Source of the DNA: UBA6165 sp044233745
GTDB lineage: Bacteria; Bacteroidota; Bacteroidia; Flavobacteriales_D; Crocinitomicaceae
NCBI GenBank assembly: GCA_044233745.1
Contig: JBIIJN010000041.1
Location: 1 to 22,721 of the forward strand
Length of the DNA: 22,721 bases
Reading direction: 5' to 3'
Shown here: one piece after another, positions 7,874 to 15,225 of the stretch
Numbering within the stretch: the first letter of the stretch is position 1
Layout of the letters: every line of letters begins with the position of its first letter
Notes under the pieces: model-generated
Database searches by the model: none
What the model was told of the DNA's origin: nothing
Seen by the model: only the letters and a program-made list of their open reading frames with translations
Position numbers and translations under genes: made by a program

Positions 7874-9088
7874 ATGACACCAAATTTCGATTTTGTTGTA
7901 GTTGGGGGTGGAATTGTCGGAGCGGCAACCATGTACAAACTTGCCAAAGCATTTCCCAACAAAAGCATTGCACTTGTTGAAAAAGAAAATTTGTTGTCAG
8001 ATCACCAAACGGGTCACAATTCTGGGGTAATTCACTCGGGTTTGTACTACACGCCAGGTTCATTGAAAGCACGAAACTGTGTGCAGGGCAGAAGAGAATT
8101 GGTCGCGTTTTGTCAGGAACATGGAATTGCCCATGATGTTTGTGGAAAAGTAGTAGTCGCCACCGATGAATCTGAATTGCCATTTTTGGAGAAGATTTAC
8201 CAAACCGGCTTGAAAAATGAAATCGAAGGTCTGAAGAAAATTACAGGAGAAGAAATAAAAGAATACGAGCCTTTTTGCGAAGGAATTGCTGGACTCTTCG
8301 TTGCTTGTACAGGTATCGTTGATTTTCGAGGAGCAACTGCAAAAATGGTTGAATTGGCACTTGAAGTAAATAAAGCTAATCAATTGTTTTTGAATACAGA
8401 AGTGATTGGTGTACGTAAAGAAAACGAGCAGACTATTTTACTTACAAATAAACAAGAGATTTCAACGAATTATGCCATTTATTGTGCAGGATTACAAGCA
8501 GATCGTTTGGCGAAAAAAGATGGCGTAAAGTTGAAAGAAAAAGTGGTTGGATTCCGCGGTGATTATTATGAATTGACCGACCAAGCCAAACACAAGGTCA
8601 AAAACTTGATTTATCCTGTTCCAAATCCAGATTTTCCATTTTTGGGCGTACATTTCACGCGCATGACCGATGGAGAAATTGAATGTGGACCGAATGCTGT
8701 ATTCACATTCAAGCGCGAAGGCTACACCAAGACTGCTTTCAGCTTCCGCGATACTTGGGATGCTTTGACCTATGGTGGCACTTGGAAATTGTTCTACGGC
8801 AACATCAAATTTGGCATCAACGAATACCGTAGAGCTTTTTCTAAAAGATTATTTCTCAAAACTTTACAACGATTGATTCCTTCTTTAACCATGGACGATA
8901 TCAAACCAGGCAGAGCAGGGGTTCGCGCATTGTTATTGAGCCAAAATGGTGATACGCGAGATGATTTTCGTATCGAATTCAACCAAAATTCCATTCACGT
9001 TTTGAATGCGCCCTCGCCAGCAGCAACGGCATCTTTGGCAATAGGGCAGTATATCGTGGATGAAATGATTCGCGAATTTGAATTGTAG
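7874..9088 (+). CDS. lhgO: L-2-hydroxyglutarate oxidase
   Basis: FAD-dependent enzyme that oxidises L-2-hydroxyglutarate to 2-oxoglutarate, removing a by-product of promiscuous dehydrogenases or feeding electrons to the quinone pool. The protein has 404 residues, near the family's roughly 400-420. It opens with an FAD-binding Rossmann motif, VVVGGGIVGAATMYKLAK (8-25), followed by the family's diagnostic TGHNSGVIHSGLYYTPGSLK, where the HSG segment faces the flavin. The C-terminal FAD-closing segment GRAGVRALLLS fits the DAO superfamily. It lies 12 bases after lpd on the same strand, which suggests co-transcription and a link to 2-oxoglutarate metabolism. Related DAO-fold oxidases such as glycerol-3-phosphate dehydrogenase are less likely given the HNSGVIHSG(L/I)YY signature. 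Confidence 0.92.
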   Translation: MTPNFDFVVVGGGIVGAATMYKLAKAFPNKSIALVEKENLLSDHQTGHNSGVIHSGLYYTPGSLKARNCVQGRRELVAFCQEHGIAHDVCGKVVVATDESELPFLEKIYQTGLKNEIEGLKKITGEEIKEYEPFCEGIAGLFVACTGIVDFRGATAKMVELALEVNKANQLFLNTEVIGVRKENEQTILLTNKQEISTNYAIYCAGLQADRLAKKDGVKLKEKVVGFRGDYYELTDQAKHKVKNLIYPVPNPDFPFLGVHFTRMTDGEIECGPNAVFTFKREGYTKTAFSFRDTWDALTYGGTWKLFYGNIKFGINEYRRAFSKRLFLKTLQRLIPSLTMDDIKPGRAGVRALLLSQNGDTRDDFRIEFNQNSIHVLNAPSPAATASLAIGQYIVDEMIREFEL

Positions 9089-9169
9089 ACGATTCAATCT
9101 GTCCTATGGTTTAAAATTAATTCAACTAACTTTTCTTGAACCAGTGTTAGCTTTGTGTAAAGAAAAAAT

Positions 9170-9177
9170 TAATTTTG
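9170..9177 (+). promoter_or_regulatory. -7 element of a possible small-RNA promoter
   Basis: TAATTTTG matches TAnnTTTG in the gap between lhgO and the convergent bioB. A TTTG lies at 9152-9155, only 14 bases upstream, which is short for this promoter class. No protein-coding frame follows. A hairpin terminator lies about 90 bases downstream. Confidence 0.4.
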
Positions 9178-9182
9178 CAGCC

Positions 9183-9272
9183 TATAAGATTATTGATTAG
9201 TCAAAAGACTTTCATGGCGGAAACCTGCATCGTGAGCAAAGCAATTTGTTGACTTTGCAGGTTTTATTTTTT
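9183..9272 (+). ncRNA. Candidate small RNA between lhgO and bioB
   Basis: Inferred from a TAnnTTTG element at 9170-9177 and a strong hairpin with a T-rich tail ending near 9272, giving a transcript of about 90 bases with no credible open frame. Internal structure is visible: AGTC-AAAA-GACT near 9199-9210, a small hairpin GCAAAG(CAATTTGTTGA)CTTTGC nested in the terminator region, and the outer AAACCTGCA/TGCAGGTTT stem. I do not recognise it as 6S, SRP RNA, tmRNA or a known riboswitch. It could instead be the 3' untranslated tail of lhgO. The start point is an estimate from promoter spacing. Confidence 0.35.
9221..9272 (+). terminator. Intrinsic terminator after lhgO / small RNA
   Basis: A perfect 9-base-pair stem AAACCTGCA (9221-9229) with TGCAGGTTT (9256-9264) is followed by TTTTATTTTTT. 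On the opposite strand the hairpin is not followed by T residues, so it should stop plus-strand transcription only and not serve bioB. Confidence 0.65.
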
Positions 9273-9289
9273 AGGAAACTTCTATTGTG

Positions 9290-10261
9290 CTATGCTTCAA
9301 CGGTTTTAAATGCTTCTTTGGGTATCAATCCCAAAATGTCGAACATGGCTTTGTCTTCATTAAATTCAGGATTTGGTGTAGTCAGCAATTTATCTCCAGC
9401 AAAAATACTACCAGCCCCAGCCATAAAGCAAAGCGCTTGTCCTTCCATCGACATCAGTGTGCGACCAGCAGATAAGCGAACAACAGCCTGCGGAAAAGCA
9501 ATTCTGGTTGTGGCTACCATACGAATCATTTCCCATTGTTCAATCGGTTTTTGGTCGGCTAGGGGAGTGCCCTCAACCGCAACCAAAGCATTGATTGGAA
9601 TAGATTCTGGTGGTGTTTCCATTTCCATATAACTCATCAACATACCAATGCGGTCTTCTACAGCCTCGCCCATTCCAATAATTCCACCGGAGCAAACAGT
9701 AATTCCAGCTTTTCTGGCGTTGTCTATGGTCTCCAAGCGCTGTTCATATTCGCGGGTAGAAATGATGTCTTTGTAAAATTCTTTGGAGCTGTCTAAATTG
9801 TGATTATAAGCGAATAAGCCTGCTTCTTTCAATCTGCGTGCCTGGTCTTCGTTGAGCATCCCCAAAGTACAGCAAACTTCCATCTCCAAGTCATTTACAG
9901 CCTTTACCATGTCAACCACCTTGTCGAAATCGCGATTATCCCGCACTTCTCTCCACGCAGCTCCCATGCACAAACGCGACGAACCATTCGCCTTGGCATT
10001 TTTGGCTTGGTTCACCACATCATCAACTTCCATCAATTTATGCGCTTTTAATCCTGTGTGATATCGAGCAGCCTGCGGACAGTAACCACAATCTTCGGGG
10101 CAACCACCAGTTTTAATGCTCAACAAAGACGACATCTGTACTTCACGAGGATTGTGGAATTCGCGGTGAATTGTAGCAGCTTCAAAAACCAATTCTAAGA
10201 GTGGTTTGTTGTACAATTCTAGGAGTGCTTCTTTCGTGATATATGATGGATTCTTTTGCAT
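9290..10261 (-). CDS. bioB: Biotin synthase
   Basis: Radical SAM enzyme that inserts sulfur into dethiobiotin, the last step of biotin synthesis. It has 323 residues. The 4Fe-4S radical SAM cysteines are Cys54, Cys58 and Cys61 in GGCPEDCGYCPQ. The 2Fe-2S sulfur-donor ligands are Cys98 (SSRLCMGAAWR), Cys130 (EVCCTLG), Cys190 (GITVCSGGI) and Arg267 (VRLSAGR). All ligands of both clusters are therefore present. The ATG at 10261-10259 follows a TAnnTTTG promoter element 17 bases away. No other bio gene is adjacent, and the divergent neighbour is a folate-salvage gene. No BirA-type operator or riboswitch was recognised upstream. Confidence 0.97.
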   Translation of the reverse strand: MQKNPSYITKEALLELYNKPLLELVFEAATIHREFHNPREVQMSSLLSIKTGGCPEDCGYCPQAARYHTGLKAHKLMEVDDVVNQAKNAKANGSSRLCMGAAWREVRDNRDFDKVVDMVKAVNDLEMEVCCTLGMLNEDQARRLKEAGLFAYNHNLDSSKEFYKDIISTREYEQRLETIDNARKAGITVCSGGIIGMGEAVEDRIGMLMSYMEMETPPESIPINALVAVEGTPLADQKPIEQWEMIRMVATTRIAFPQAVVRLSAGRTLMSMEGQALCFMAGAGSIFAGDKLLTTPNPEFNEDKAMFDILGLIPKEAFKTVEA

Positions 10262-10278
10262 TTCTCAAATTTTGTGGA

Positions 10279-10286
10279 CAAATATA
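10279..10286 (-). promoter_or_regulatory. -7 element of bioB promoter
   Basis: Read on the minus strand this is TATATTTG, matching TAnnTTTG, 17 bases before the bioB ATG. The -33 box is not clear. Confidence 0.5.
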
Positions 10287-10360
10287 ATGATTTCAATCTC
10301 TAGTTTCATCCACAATTTATCCGCATTTCTTTGTTATTTTCGTGAACTATTTCATGATCA

Positions 10361-10894
10361 ATGACTAAGCAAGAACTCAGGTTAATATATCTTTCAAAAA
10401 GAAGCACATTTTCAGATGAAGAAAGAGCGCGAATGGATTTATCTATTATTCGTCAATTGATTGAAAATCTTCAGGACAAGCAGCATATTGGTATTTTTCT
10501 TCCCATTGCCAAATTCCATGAAATAGATGTACGCGAGATTATGCAAAATGTTCAATATCAGTGGTATGTCCCTGTGACCAATTTTTATAACCGAACGATG
10601 CGTTTTACTAAAATCACACCTGCTACTCCAGTTGAATCCAATGCAAATGGAATTCCAGAGCCGCTTTCATTTGATTTTATTGACCCAAAAATACTGGATG
10701 CCATCGTAGTACCCATGCTTGTGGCTGATAAAAAAGGCTTTCGGGTGGGTTATGGCAAAGGTTTTTATGATGCATTTTTACCCAATTGTAGAGCCGATTG
10801 TTTACGGATTGGTATCAGCTATTTTCCACCAATTGAATCTATTAGCGATGTGGGTAACCACGACGAAGCTTTGCATTTGTGCATTTCACCGTGA
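10361..10894 (+). CDS. 5-formyltetrahydrofolate cyclo-ligase
   Basis: ATP-dependent enzyme that returns 5-formyl-THF to the active folate pool as 5,10-methenyl-THF. It has 177 residues, the usual size for the YgfA/MTHFS family. The N-terminus KQELRLIYLSKRSTFSDEE has the characteristic basic helix. The strongest evidence is the C-terminal signature VPMLVADKKGFRVGYGKGFYD (117-137), which binds nucleotide and folate. An ATG seven bases upstream (10354) hits a stop after four codons, so 10361 is the start. It diverges from bioB across a 99-base gap. In some other bacteria this gene sits near the 6S RNA gene; no such RNA is recognised here. Confidence 0.9.
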   Translation: MTKQELRLIYLSKRSTFSDEERARMDLSIIRQLIENLQDKQHIGIFLPIAKFHEIDVREIMQNVQYQWYVPVTNFYNRTMRFTKITPATPVESNANGIPEPLSFDFIDPKILDAIVVPMLVADKKGFRVGYGKGFYDAFLPNCRADCLRIGISYFPPIESISDVGNHDEALHLCISP

Positions 10895-10999
10895 ACGACT
10901 ACAGATATTAAATCAGGAAAAATCAAAAAAAAATCTTAAAAAATTGGTGTAGTACAAATTGTTTATTCAACTTTGCAGCATCAAAACACAAGCAATAAA

Positions 11000-11407
11000 A
11001 TGAGTTCTTCAAAACCTAGAGTAGTTAAAGATTACGACAAATTGCCCTCAGACCACAAGGAGCAAATCAAGTTGGCCTTTCCTTCAGGCTTTTCGCAGCA
11101 TTTGGTGAGTTACACCAACAAAGACGGCATCAAGGTAAGCGCTTTGCCTTTTGAAACAGATGATTTCTATTATCTTGTTCGCATGACTGCCCACGAGGCG
11201 CGTATCATTATTGAAGAAGATGACGATTTCGATGATGACGGTATCTTGAAAGAAGATGTGAAAGAAGAATTCAAAGAAAAATTCGCCGATGTCGATTACA
11301 TGTCAGATTACATGGACGAAGAAACGGAAGATGATAGTGATGATGATAGTTTCGACGATGCCGACAATGCCGCTGATGACGACGCTGGCGATGACGACGA
11401 TGAATAG
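11000..11407 (+). CDS. Conserved acidic Bacteroidota protein, function unknown
   Basis: A 135-residue protein in two parts. Residues 1-75 form a small domain with KPRVVKDYDKLP, PSGFSQHLVSYTNKDG and SALPFETDDFYYLVRMT. From about residue 75 the sequence is dominated by Asp and Glu, ending in DDDAGDDDDE. I recognise the pattern as a conserved Bacteroidota family, sometimes labelled DNA primase in databases; nothing here (no zinc finger, no TOPRIM) supports that label. Start: an upstream TTG at 10973 would add nine residues but lies within a CAACTTTG promoter-like element with TTG at 10944-10946, so ATG 11000 is preferred. The acidic tail suggests a charged, possibly histone- or cation-interacting or chaperone-like role, but this is a guess. 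A terminator follows at 11434. Confidence 0.8.
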   Translation: MSSSKPRVVKDYDKLPSDHKEQIKLAFPSGFSQHLVSYTNKDGIKVSALPFETDDFYYLVRMTAHEARIIIEEDDDFDDDGILKEDVKEEFKEKFADVDYMSDYMDEETEDDSDDDSFDDADNAADDDAGDDDDE

Positions 11408-11433
11408 GTCTTAATCCATACAAAATATCTATT

Positions 11434-11474
11434 AGAAATGACGGGACTACTTGATAGCTCTCGTCATTTCTCTT
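11434..11474. terminator. Terminator shared by convergent genes
   Basis: A perfect 10-base-pair stem AGAAATGACG (11434-11443) with CGTCATTTCT (11462-11471) encloses an 18-base loop. The plus strand continues CTTTTACC, a weak T-run. On the minus strand the 5' arm lies within the last codons of mnmD (stop 11449-11447), so the hairpin overlaps coding sequence. It probably serves both the acidic-protein gene and mnmD. Confidence 0.55.
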
Positions 11475-12121
11475 TTACCTGGAGGGCCTGGCACGTTTTC
11501 AAGTACGAATCCAAGGGCTTTCAAATTTCTCTTGAAGCTTCCTTTGGCACAATAAGTTACTAAGATCCCATTTGAATTTAATGCCTGATGCAACTTTTCA
11601 AGATTGCTAAAATCCCACATTTCTTCTTGTGCCCGAGGGCCAAATGCATCGAAATAGATGATGTCGTAAGTATCTATTTCCGCATCAAAGTCCTGCAATT
11701 TTTCATGTATTTTCAACATTTCAAAATTGGGTGCCCATTGAAACTTTTGATTCCATGCATGGCTGTGCAGTAGTTTGAAAGCTTCCGTGGTTCTAGAGTC
11801 TGGAATAATCTGGTTGTAATTCACCTGATTAAGAATTTCGGCATCCAACGGAAATACTTCTAGCCCGTGGTATTCTATTGTTAATCCATTGTCGAGCGCA
11901 AACAAATAGGTGAGTAGGGCATTCAATCCGGTACCCAATCCGACTTCTAAGATTTTAATCTGGGTTAAATCGAGTTTTTTGCAAAGACCCTCTTTAATAA
12001 AAACATGACGCGCCTCTTGAAGCGCGCCATGATGAGAATGATAGGTTTCGTCTATGTCCTTGCGATACAAAGTTGTTGATCCATCAGCTGTGATGCGTAC
12101 TTCTATATCGTTTTGATTCAT
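11447..12121 (-). CDS. mnmD: tRNA (mnm5s2U34)-methyltransferase MnmD
   Basis: SAM-dependent methyltransferase that converts aminomethyl-uridine at the tRNA wobble position to methylaminomethyl-uridine. It is the stand-alone form of the N-terminal half of MnmC. The protein has 224 residues. The SAM-binding motif is LEVGLGTGLNAL (58-69), followed by the acidic EYHGLEVFPL. The family signature DAFGPRAQEEMW (158-169) holds the catalytic/substrate Asp, and GPPGKREM sits near the end. There is no FAD-dependent oxidoreductase domain, as expected for MnmD. It starts two bases after the idh stop, so the two genes are almost certainly one transcript. mnmA, which thiolates the same nucleotide, is also in this window but about 9 kb away. 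Confidence 0.9.
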   Translation of the reverse strand: MNQNDIEVRITADGSTTLYRKDIDETYHSHHGALQEARHVFIKEGLCKKLDLTQIKILEVGLGTGLNALLTYLFALDNGLTIEYHGLEVFPLDAEILNQVNYNQIIPDSRTTEAFKLLHSHAWNQKFQWAPNFEMLKIHEKLQDFDAEIDTYDIIYFDAFGPRAQEEMWDFSNLEKLHQALNSNGILVTYCAKGSFKRNLKALGFVLENVPGPPGKREMTRAIK

Positions 12122-12123
12122 TG

Positions 12124-14343
12124 CTAATTTAAAGTTGAGAGCAATGCATTCATGGTCGCACTTGGACGCATAGCTTCAGCAGTCAAAGTTCTATTCGGAT
12201 TGTAATAGCCTTGAATATCAACCGATTTGCCTTGAACGCTCGCCAATTCTGCGACAATTGCTGCTTCATTTTCAGTGAGGCCTTTTGCGATAGGCGCAAA
12301 TTTACCCGCCAAATCGATATCATCAGTTTGTGCAGCTAATGCCTGTGCCCAATACAAGGTCAAATAGAAATGACTTCCTCTATTGTCGATACCTCCCACT
12401 TTGCGAGATGGCGATTTGTCTTCATCCAAAAATTTACCTGTTGCCTCATCTAAGGTTTTTGCTAAGACATTGGCTTTCGGATTGTTGTGTACTTGTGAAA
12501 AATGTTCAAAAGACGCAGCCAATGCTAAAAATTCGCCCAAGGAATCCCAACGCAAATAGTTTTCCTCCAAGAATTGTTGAACATGTTTTGGCGCAGATCC
12601 ACCGGCACCAGTTTCAAACAAGCCGCCACCATTCATCAAAGGAACAATAGACAACATTTTCGCGCTTGTACCAACTTCAAGAATAGGGAAGAGGTCAGTC
12701 AAATAATCGCGAAGCACATTGCCTGTAACAGAAATCGTATCCAAGCCTTGTGAAATACGTTCGCAAGAGAATTGTGTTGCGTCTTCCAAAGACATAATGC
12801 GGATATCCAAGCCCGTGGTTTCGTATTCTTTCAAATACAGTTCCACTTTCTTAATCAACTCGGCATCATGAGCACGTTGTTTATCCAACCAAAAAATGGC
12901 AGGCGTATCAGACAAGCGCGCACGATTCACAGCCAACTTCACCCAGTCGCGGATTGGTGCATCTTTTGTTTGACACATGCGCCAAATATCTCCTGTATCA
13001 ACAGTATTTGAAAAAATTTCATTGCCCTGATTATCAACTACTTTTACAACACCACTTTCAGTGATGATAAAGGTTTTATCGTGTGATCCGTATTCCTCAG
13101 CTTTTTGCGCCATCAAACCTACATTGGGAACAGAACCCATTTTTGTTGGGTCGAATGCACCGTTCTTTTTGCAATAGTTGATTACAGTTTCATACACACC
13201 TGCATAGGCACTGTCTGGAATAACAGCTTTGGTATCTTGTGCCTTGCCATCTTTGTCCCACATGCGACCTGAATTGCGAATCATGGCCGGCATAGAAGCG
13301 TCGATAATTACATCATTTGGAAAATGTAAATTGGTGATACCCAAATCGGAATTCACCATAGCCAAAGACGGATTGCTTTGATAAGCCGCTTCAATTTCAG
13401 CCAAAACAGCTTGTTTTTGAGCATCAGACAACAGATCCAATTTGCTCAATAAATCATTAAAACCATTGTTGACATTCACACCAACTGATTTGAGCAAATC
13501 GCCGTGTTTGGTAAATACATCAGCGAAGAAAACTTCAACGGCATAGCCAAAAATAACAGGGTCAGACACCTTCATCATGGTGGCTTTCATATGCAAAGAA
13601 AACAAGGTGCCTTGCGATTTCGCTTCAGCAATTTGTTCCTTCAAAAACTGAATCAATGCCTTTTTGTTCATGTAAGCTGCATCGATAATTTCGTCTTTTT
13701 GAATCTTAAAATGAGGTGTTAAGACTTTGATTTCGCCTGCTGCATTGTGGAATTCAATTTGAACCGTTCCTGCTTCGGGCATGGTGTATGAACGTTCGTT
13801 GTGCGCAAAATCACCGGCTTGCATGGTGGAAACGTGCGACATTGAATTGGCCGACCAAGCGCCCATGCTGTGTGGGTTTTTCTTCGCGTAATTCTTAACA
13901 GCTTTAGGGGCACGACGGTCAGAATTACCTTCACGCAAAACAGGATTCACAGCGCTTCCTTTGACTTTATCGTATTTGGCGCGTGTTTCCTTGTCTTCAT
14001 CCGAATGGATCTCGTCTGGATAATTTGGAATGGCATAGCCTTGTTTTTGCAATTCAGCAATGGCTTCTTTGATTTGAGGAATAGAAGCACTGATATTGGG
14101 AAGCTTAATAATATTGGCAGCAGGCGCCAAAACCAATTCACCCAAAATGGCCAAGTCATCGGCTACTTTGTTAGCGCCTTGAACCTCAGGGAACTGCGAT
14201 AATATTCTGGAAGCCAATGAAATATCTCGCGTTTCAAATTCAATTCCCGCAGTTTTAGCGAAATTTTCTACCACAGGCAAAAATGAAAATGTTGCCAAAA
14301 AAGGAGCCTCGTCTGTGAGTGTGTAAATGATTTTAGATGCCAT
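12124..14343 (-). CDS. idh: Isocitrate dehydrogenase, NADP-dependent, monomeric type
   Basis: Oxidatively decarboxylates isocitrate to 2-oxoglutarate with NADP+, in the TCA cycle. The 739-residue length and full-length similarity identify the monomeric IDH class (about 740 residues), not the common homodimeric Icd. Clear markers are the N-terminus KIIYTLTDEAPFLATFSFLP, the substrate-binding cluster GSAVNPVLREGNSDRRAP (129-146) and GAWSANSMSHVSTMQAGDF, DASMPAMIRNSGRMW, the TESGVVKVVDNQGNEI region, and the C-terminal LTLYWAQALAAQ and YYNPNRTLTAEAMRPSATMN. The ATG at 14343 follows a TATATTTG promoter element 26 bases away. mnmD starts two bases after the stop. The pairing of a TCA enzyme with a tRNA methyltransferase has no obvious metabolic logic. 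Confidence 0.97.
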   Translation of the reverse strand: MASKIIYTLTDEAPFLATFSFLPVVENFAKTAGIEFETRDISLASRILSQFPEVQGANKVADDLAILGELVLAPAANIIKLPNISASIPQIKEAIAELQKQGYAIPNYPDEIHSDEDKETRAKYDKVKGSAVNPVLREGNSDRRAPKAVKNYAKKNPHSMGAWSANSMSHVSTMQAGDFAHNERSYTMPEAGTVQIEFHNAAGEIKVLTPHFKIQKDEIIDAAYMNKKALIQFLKEQIAEAKSQGTLFSLHMKATMMKVSDPVIFGYAVEVFFADVFTKHGDLLKSVGVNVNNGFNDLLSKLDLLSDAQKQAVLAEIEAAYQSNPSLAMVNSDLGITNLHFPNDVIIDASMPAMIRNSGRMWDKDGKAQDTKAVIPDSAYAGVYETVINYCKKNGAFDPTKMGSVPNVGLMAQKAEEYGSHDKTFIITESGVVKVVDNQGNEIFSNTVDTGDIWRMCQTKDAPIRDWVKLAVNRARLSDTPAIFWLDKQRAHDAELIKKVELYLKEYETTGLDIRIMSLEDATQFSCERISQGLDTISVTGNVLRDYLTDLFPILEVGTSAKMLSIVPLMNGGGLFETGAGGSAPKHVQQFLEENYLRWDSLGEFLALAASFEHFSQVHNNPKANVLAKTLDEATGKFLDEDKSPSRKVGGIDNRGSHFYLTLYWAQALAAQTDDIDLAGKFAPIAKGLTENEAAIVAELASVQGKSVDIQGYYNPNRTLTAEAMRPSATMNALLSTLN

Positions 14344-14369
14344 AGTTCTCGTGTGTTTTTGGAAAGGTG

Positions 14370-14377
14370 CAAATATA
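14370..14377 (-). promoter_or_regulatory. -7 element of idh-mnmD promoter
   Basis: Read on the minus strand this is TATATTTG, matching TAnnTTTG, 26 bases before the idh ATG. The upstream box is not clear. Confidence 0.5.
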
Positions 14378-14705
14378 GCGAATCGCTCTTTTTAGAAGGT
14401 CTGAAATTCAGAATTCCATGATTTTTTTTTAACATTTCGAAAAGACGCGATTTGCTAGTTAGGAATTGAATTTTTGGGATTAAAGTTTGAAGTAGTTTTT
14501 ATTTTGAAAAAGAAAGAACCGAAATCATAAAGCATGGATTTTGGCGTTATAAAAAACTATGAAAATTAGAACCTCTTAGTAAACCATTTAAATTTTACTC
14601 AAGTAGAAGCAAGCAACTTTTATTTCATCTGCTTCGTTAGTGTATTAGTTCTAAAGAAAGTTGGACTTGCTAACATAACATTGTTGGTCTCTGTTGAAAG
14701 AAATT
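14378..14705. other. AT-rich intergenic region between idh and a secreted-protein gene
   Basis: Most of the 446-base divergent gap between idh and the gene at 14790. I find no open frame of useful length and no RNA gene. A 13-base palindrome TCTGAAATTCAGA lies near 14399-14411 and a run of nine T follows at about 14422-14430. The rest looks like unstructured AT-rich spacer, which leaves room for regulatory sites I cannot identify. Confidence 0.5.
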
Positions 14706-14736
14706 TTTGATTCGCTTCAAATATTGATTAACTTTG
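14706..14736 (+). promoter_or_regulatory. Consensus Bacteroidota promoter of the secreted protein
   Basis: TTTG at 14706-14709, a 19-base spacer and TAACTTTG at 14729-14736 match the TTTG/TAnnTTTG consensus fully. The predicted leader is about 45 bases and AT-rich. This is one of the two best promoter matches in the window. Confidence 0.65.
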
Positions 14737-14789
14737 GTTCAACTTTTGAAAGAGGTGTGCTATAAACTTAAATTTAAAAAATTGAAATT

Positions 14790-15164
14790 ATGAAAAAATT
14801 TGTTGTTTTATCCTTAATGATTCTTGGTCTTGGAGCATTTTCTTTTGCTCAAGAAATCAATCAGGTACGTTTTGATATGTCGAGTGCAGATTTGAAAAAA
14901 GCATTGAATGCTGGTGAAATCACTTTCTTTTTCAATAAAACTGCCGATGCCGATGCCATCAAAAACAGTACTCAATATTATACGAACTATTTCACAGTAA
15001 ACCACGACAAAGCTTCAGGCAAAACCGTTTTGAAATTAACGAAAGACGATATGGCCAAAATGGTAGTTTCAAGATTTTTGCAATCCAATGGAATTACTGA
15101 AGTACTTATCGACGGTAAAGTGATTACCATTCAAGATTTTGTGGCTGAATATTTGAGATCATAA
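14790..15164 (+). CDS. Small secreted protein of unknown function
   Basis: A 124-residue protein with a clear Sec signal peptide: MKKF, then a hydrophobic core VVLSLMILGLGAFSFA, with likely cleavage at Ala20/Gln21. There is no lipobox Cys, so it should be periplasmic or secreted. The mature part is about 104 residues, mixed alpha/beta, with short strands such as EITFFFNK and KTVLKLTKDD, and no cysteines. I do not recognise a family. It is monocistronic, between a consensus promoter (14706-14736) and a strong terminator (15186-15217), which suggests steady, possibly high, expression. Its neighbours (idh and trmD) point away from it and give no functional hint. Confidence 0.8.
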   Translation: MKKFVVLSLMILGLGAFSFAQEINQVRFDMSSADLKKALNAGEITFFFNKTADADAIKNSTQYYTNYFTVNHDKASGKTVLKLTKDDMAKMVVSRFLQSNGITEVLIDGKVITIQDFVAEYLRS

Positions 15165-15185
15165 AATTTCTTCCACGGAAAAGCT

Positions 15186-15217
15186 AAAGCTCTCGTCATT
15201 GACGGGGGCTTTTTTTA
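15186..15217 (+). terminator. Strong intrinsic terminator
   Basis: AAAGCTCTCGTC (15186-15197) pairs along all 12 positions, two of them G-U, with GACGGGGGCTTT (15201-15212) around a three-base loop, and T residues run to 15217. On the opposite strand the two G-U pairs become C-A mismatches, so it is less effective for trmD. Confidence 0.8.
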
Positions 15218-15225
15218 TGCCAAGA

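Noticed and set aside
10262..10360. Biotin operator or riboswitch between bioB and the cyclo-ligase gene
   Set aside because: No BirA-type palindrome and no structured leader; the bioB leader is too short for a riboswitch.
11220..11400. Asp-codon-rich GAT/GAC stretch as a microsatellite
   Set aside because: Units are irregular and fully explained by the acidic tail of the encoded protein.
12330..14202. Plus-strand open frames opposite idh
   Set aside because: Antisense to a gene with full-length family identity; no start context or motifs of their own.
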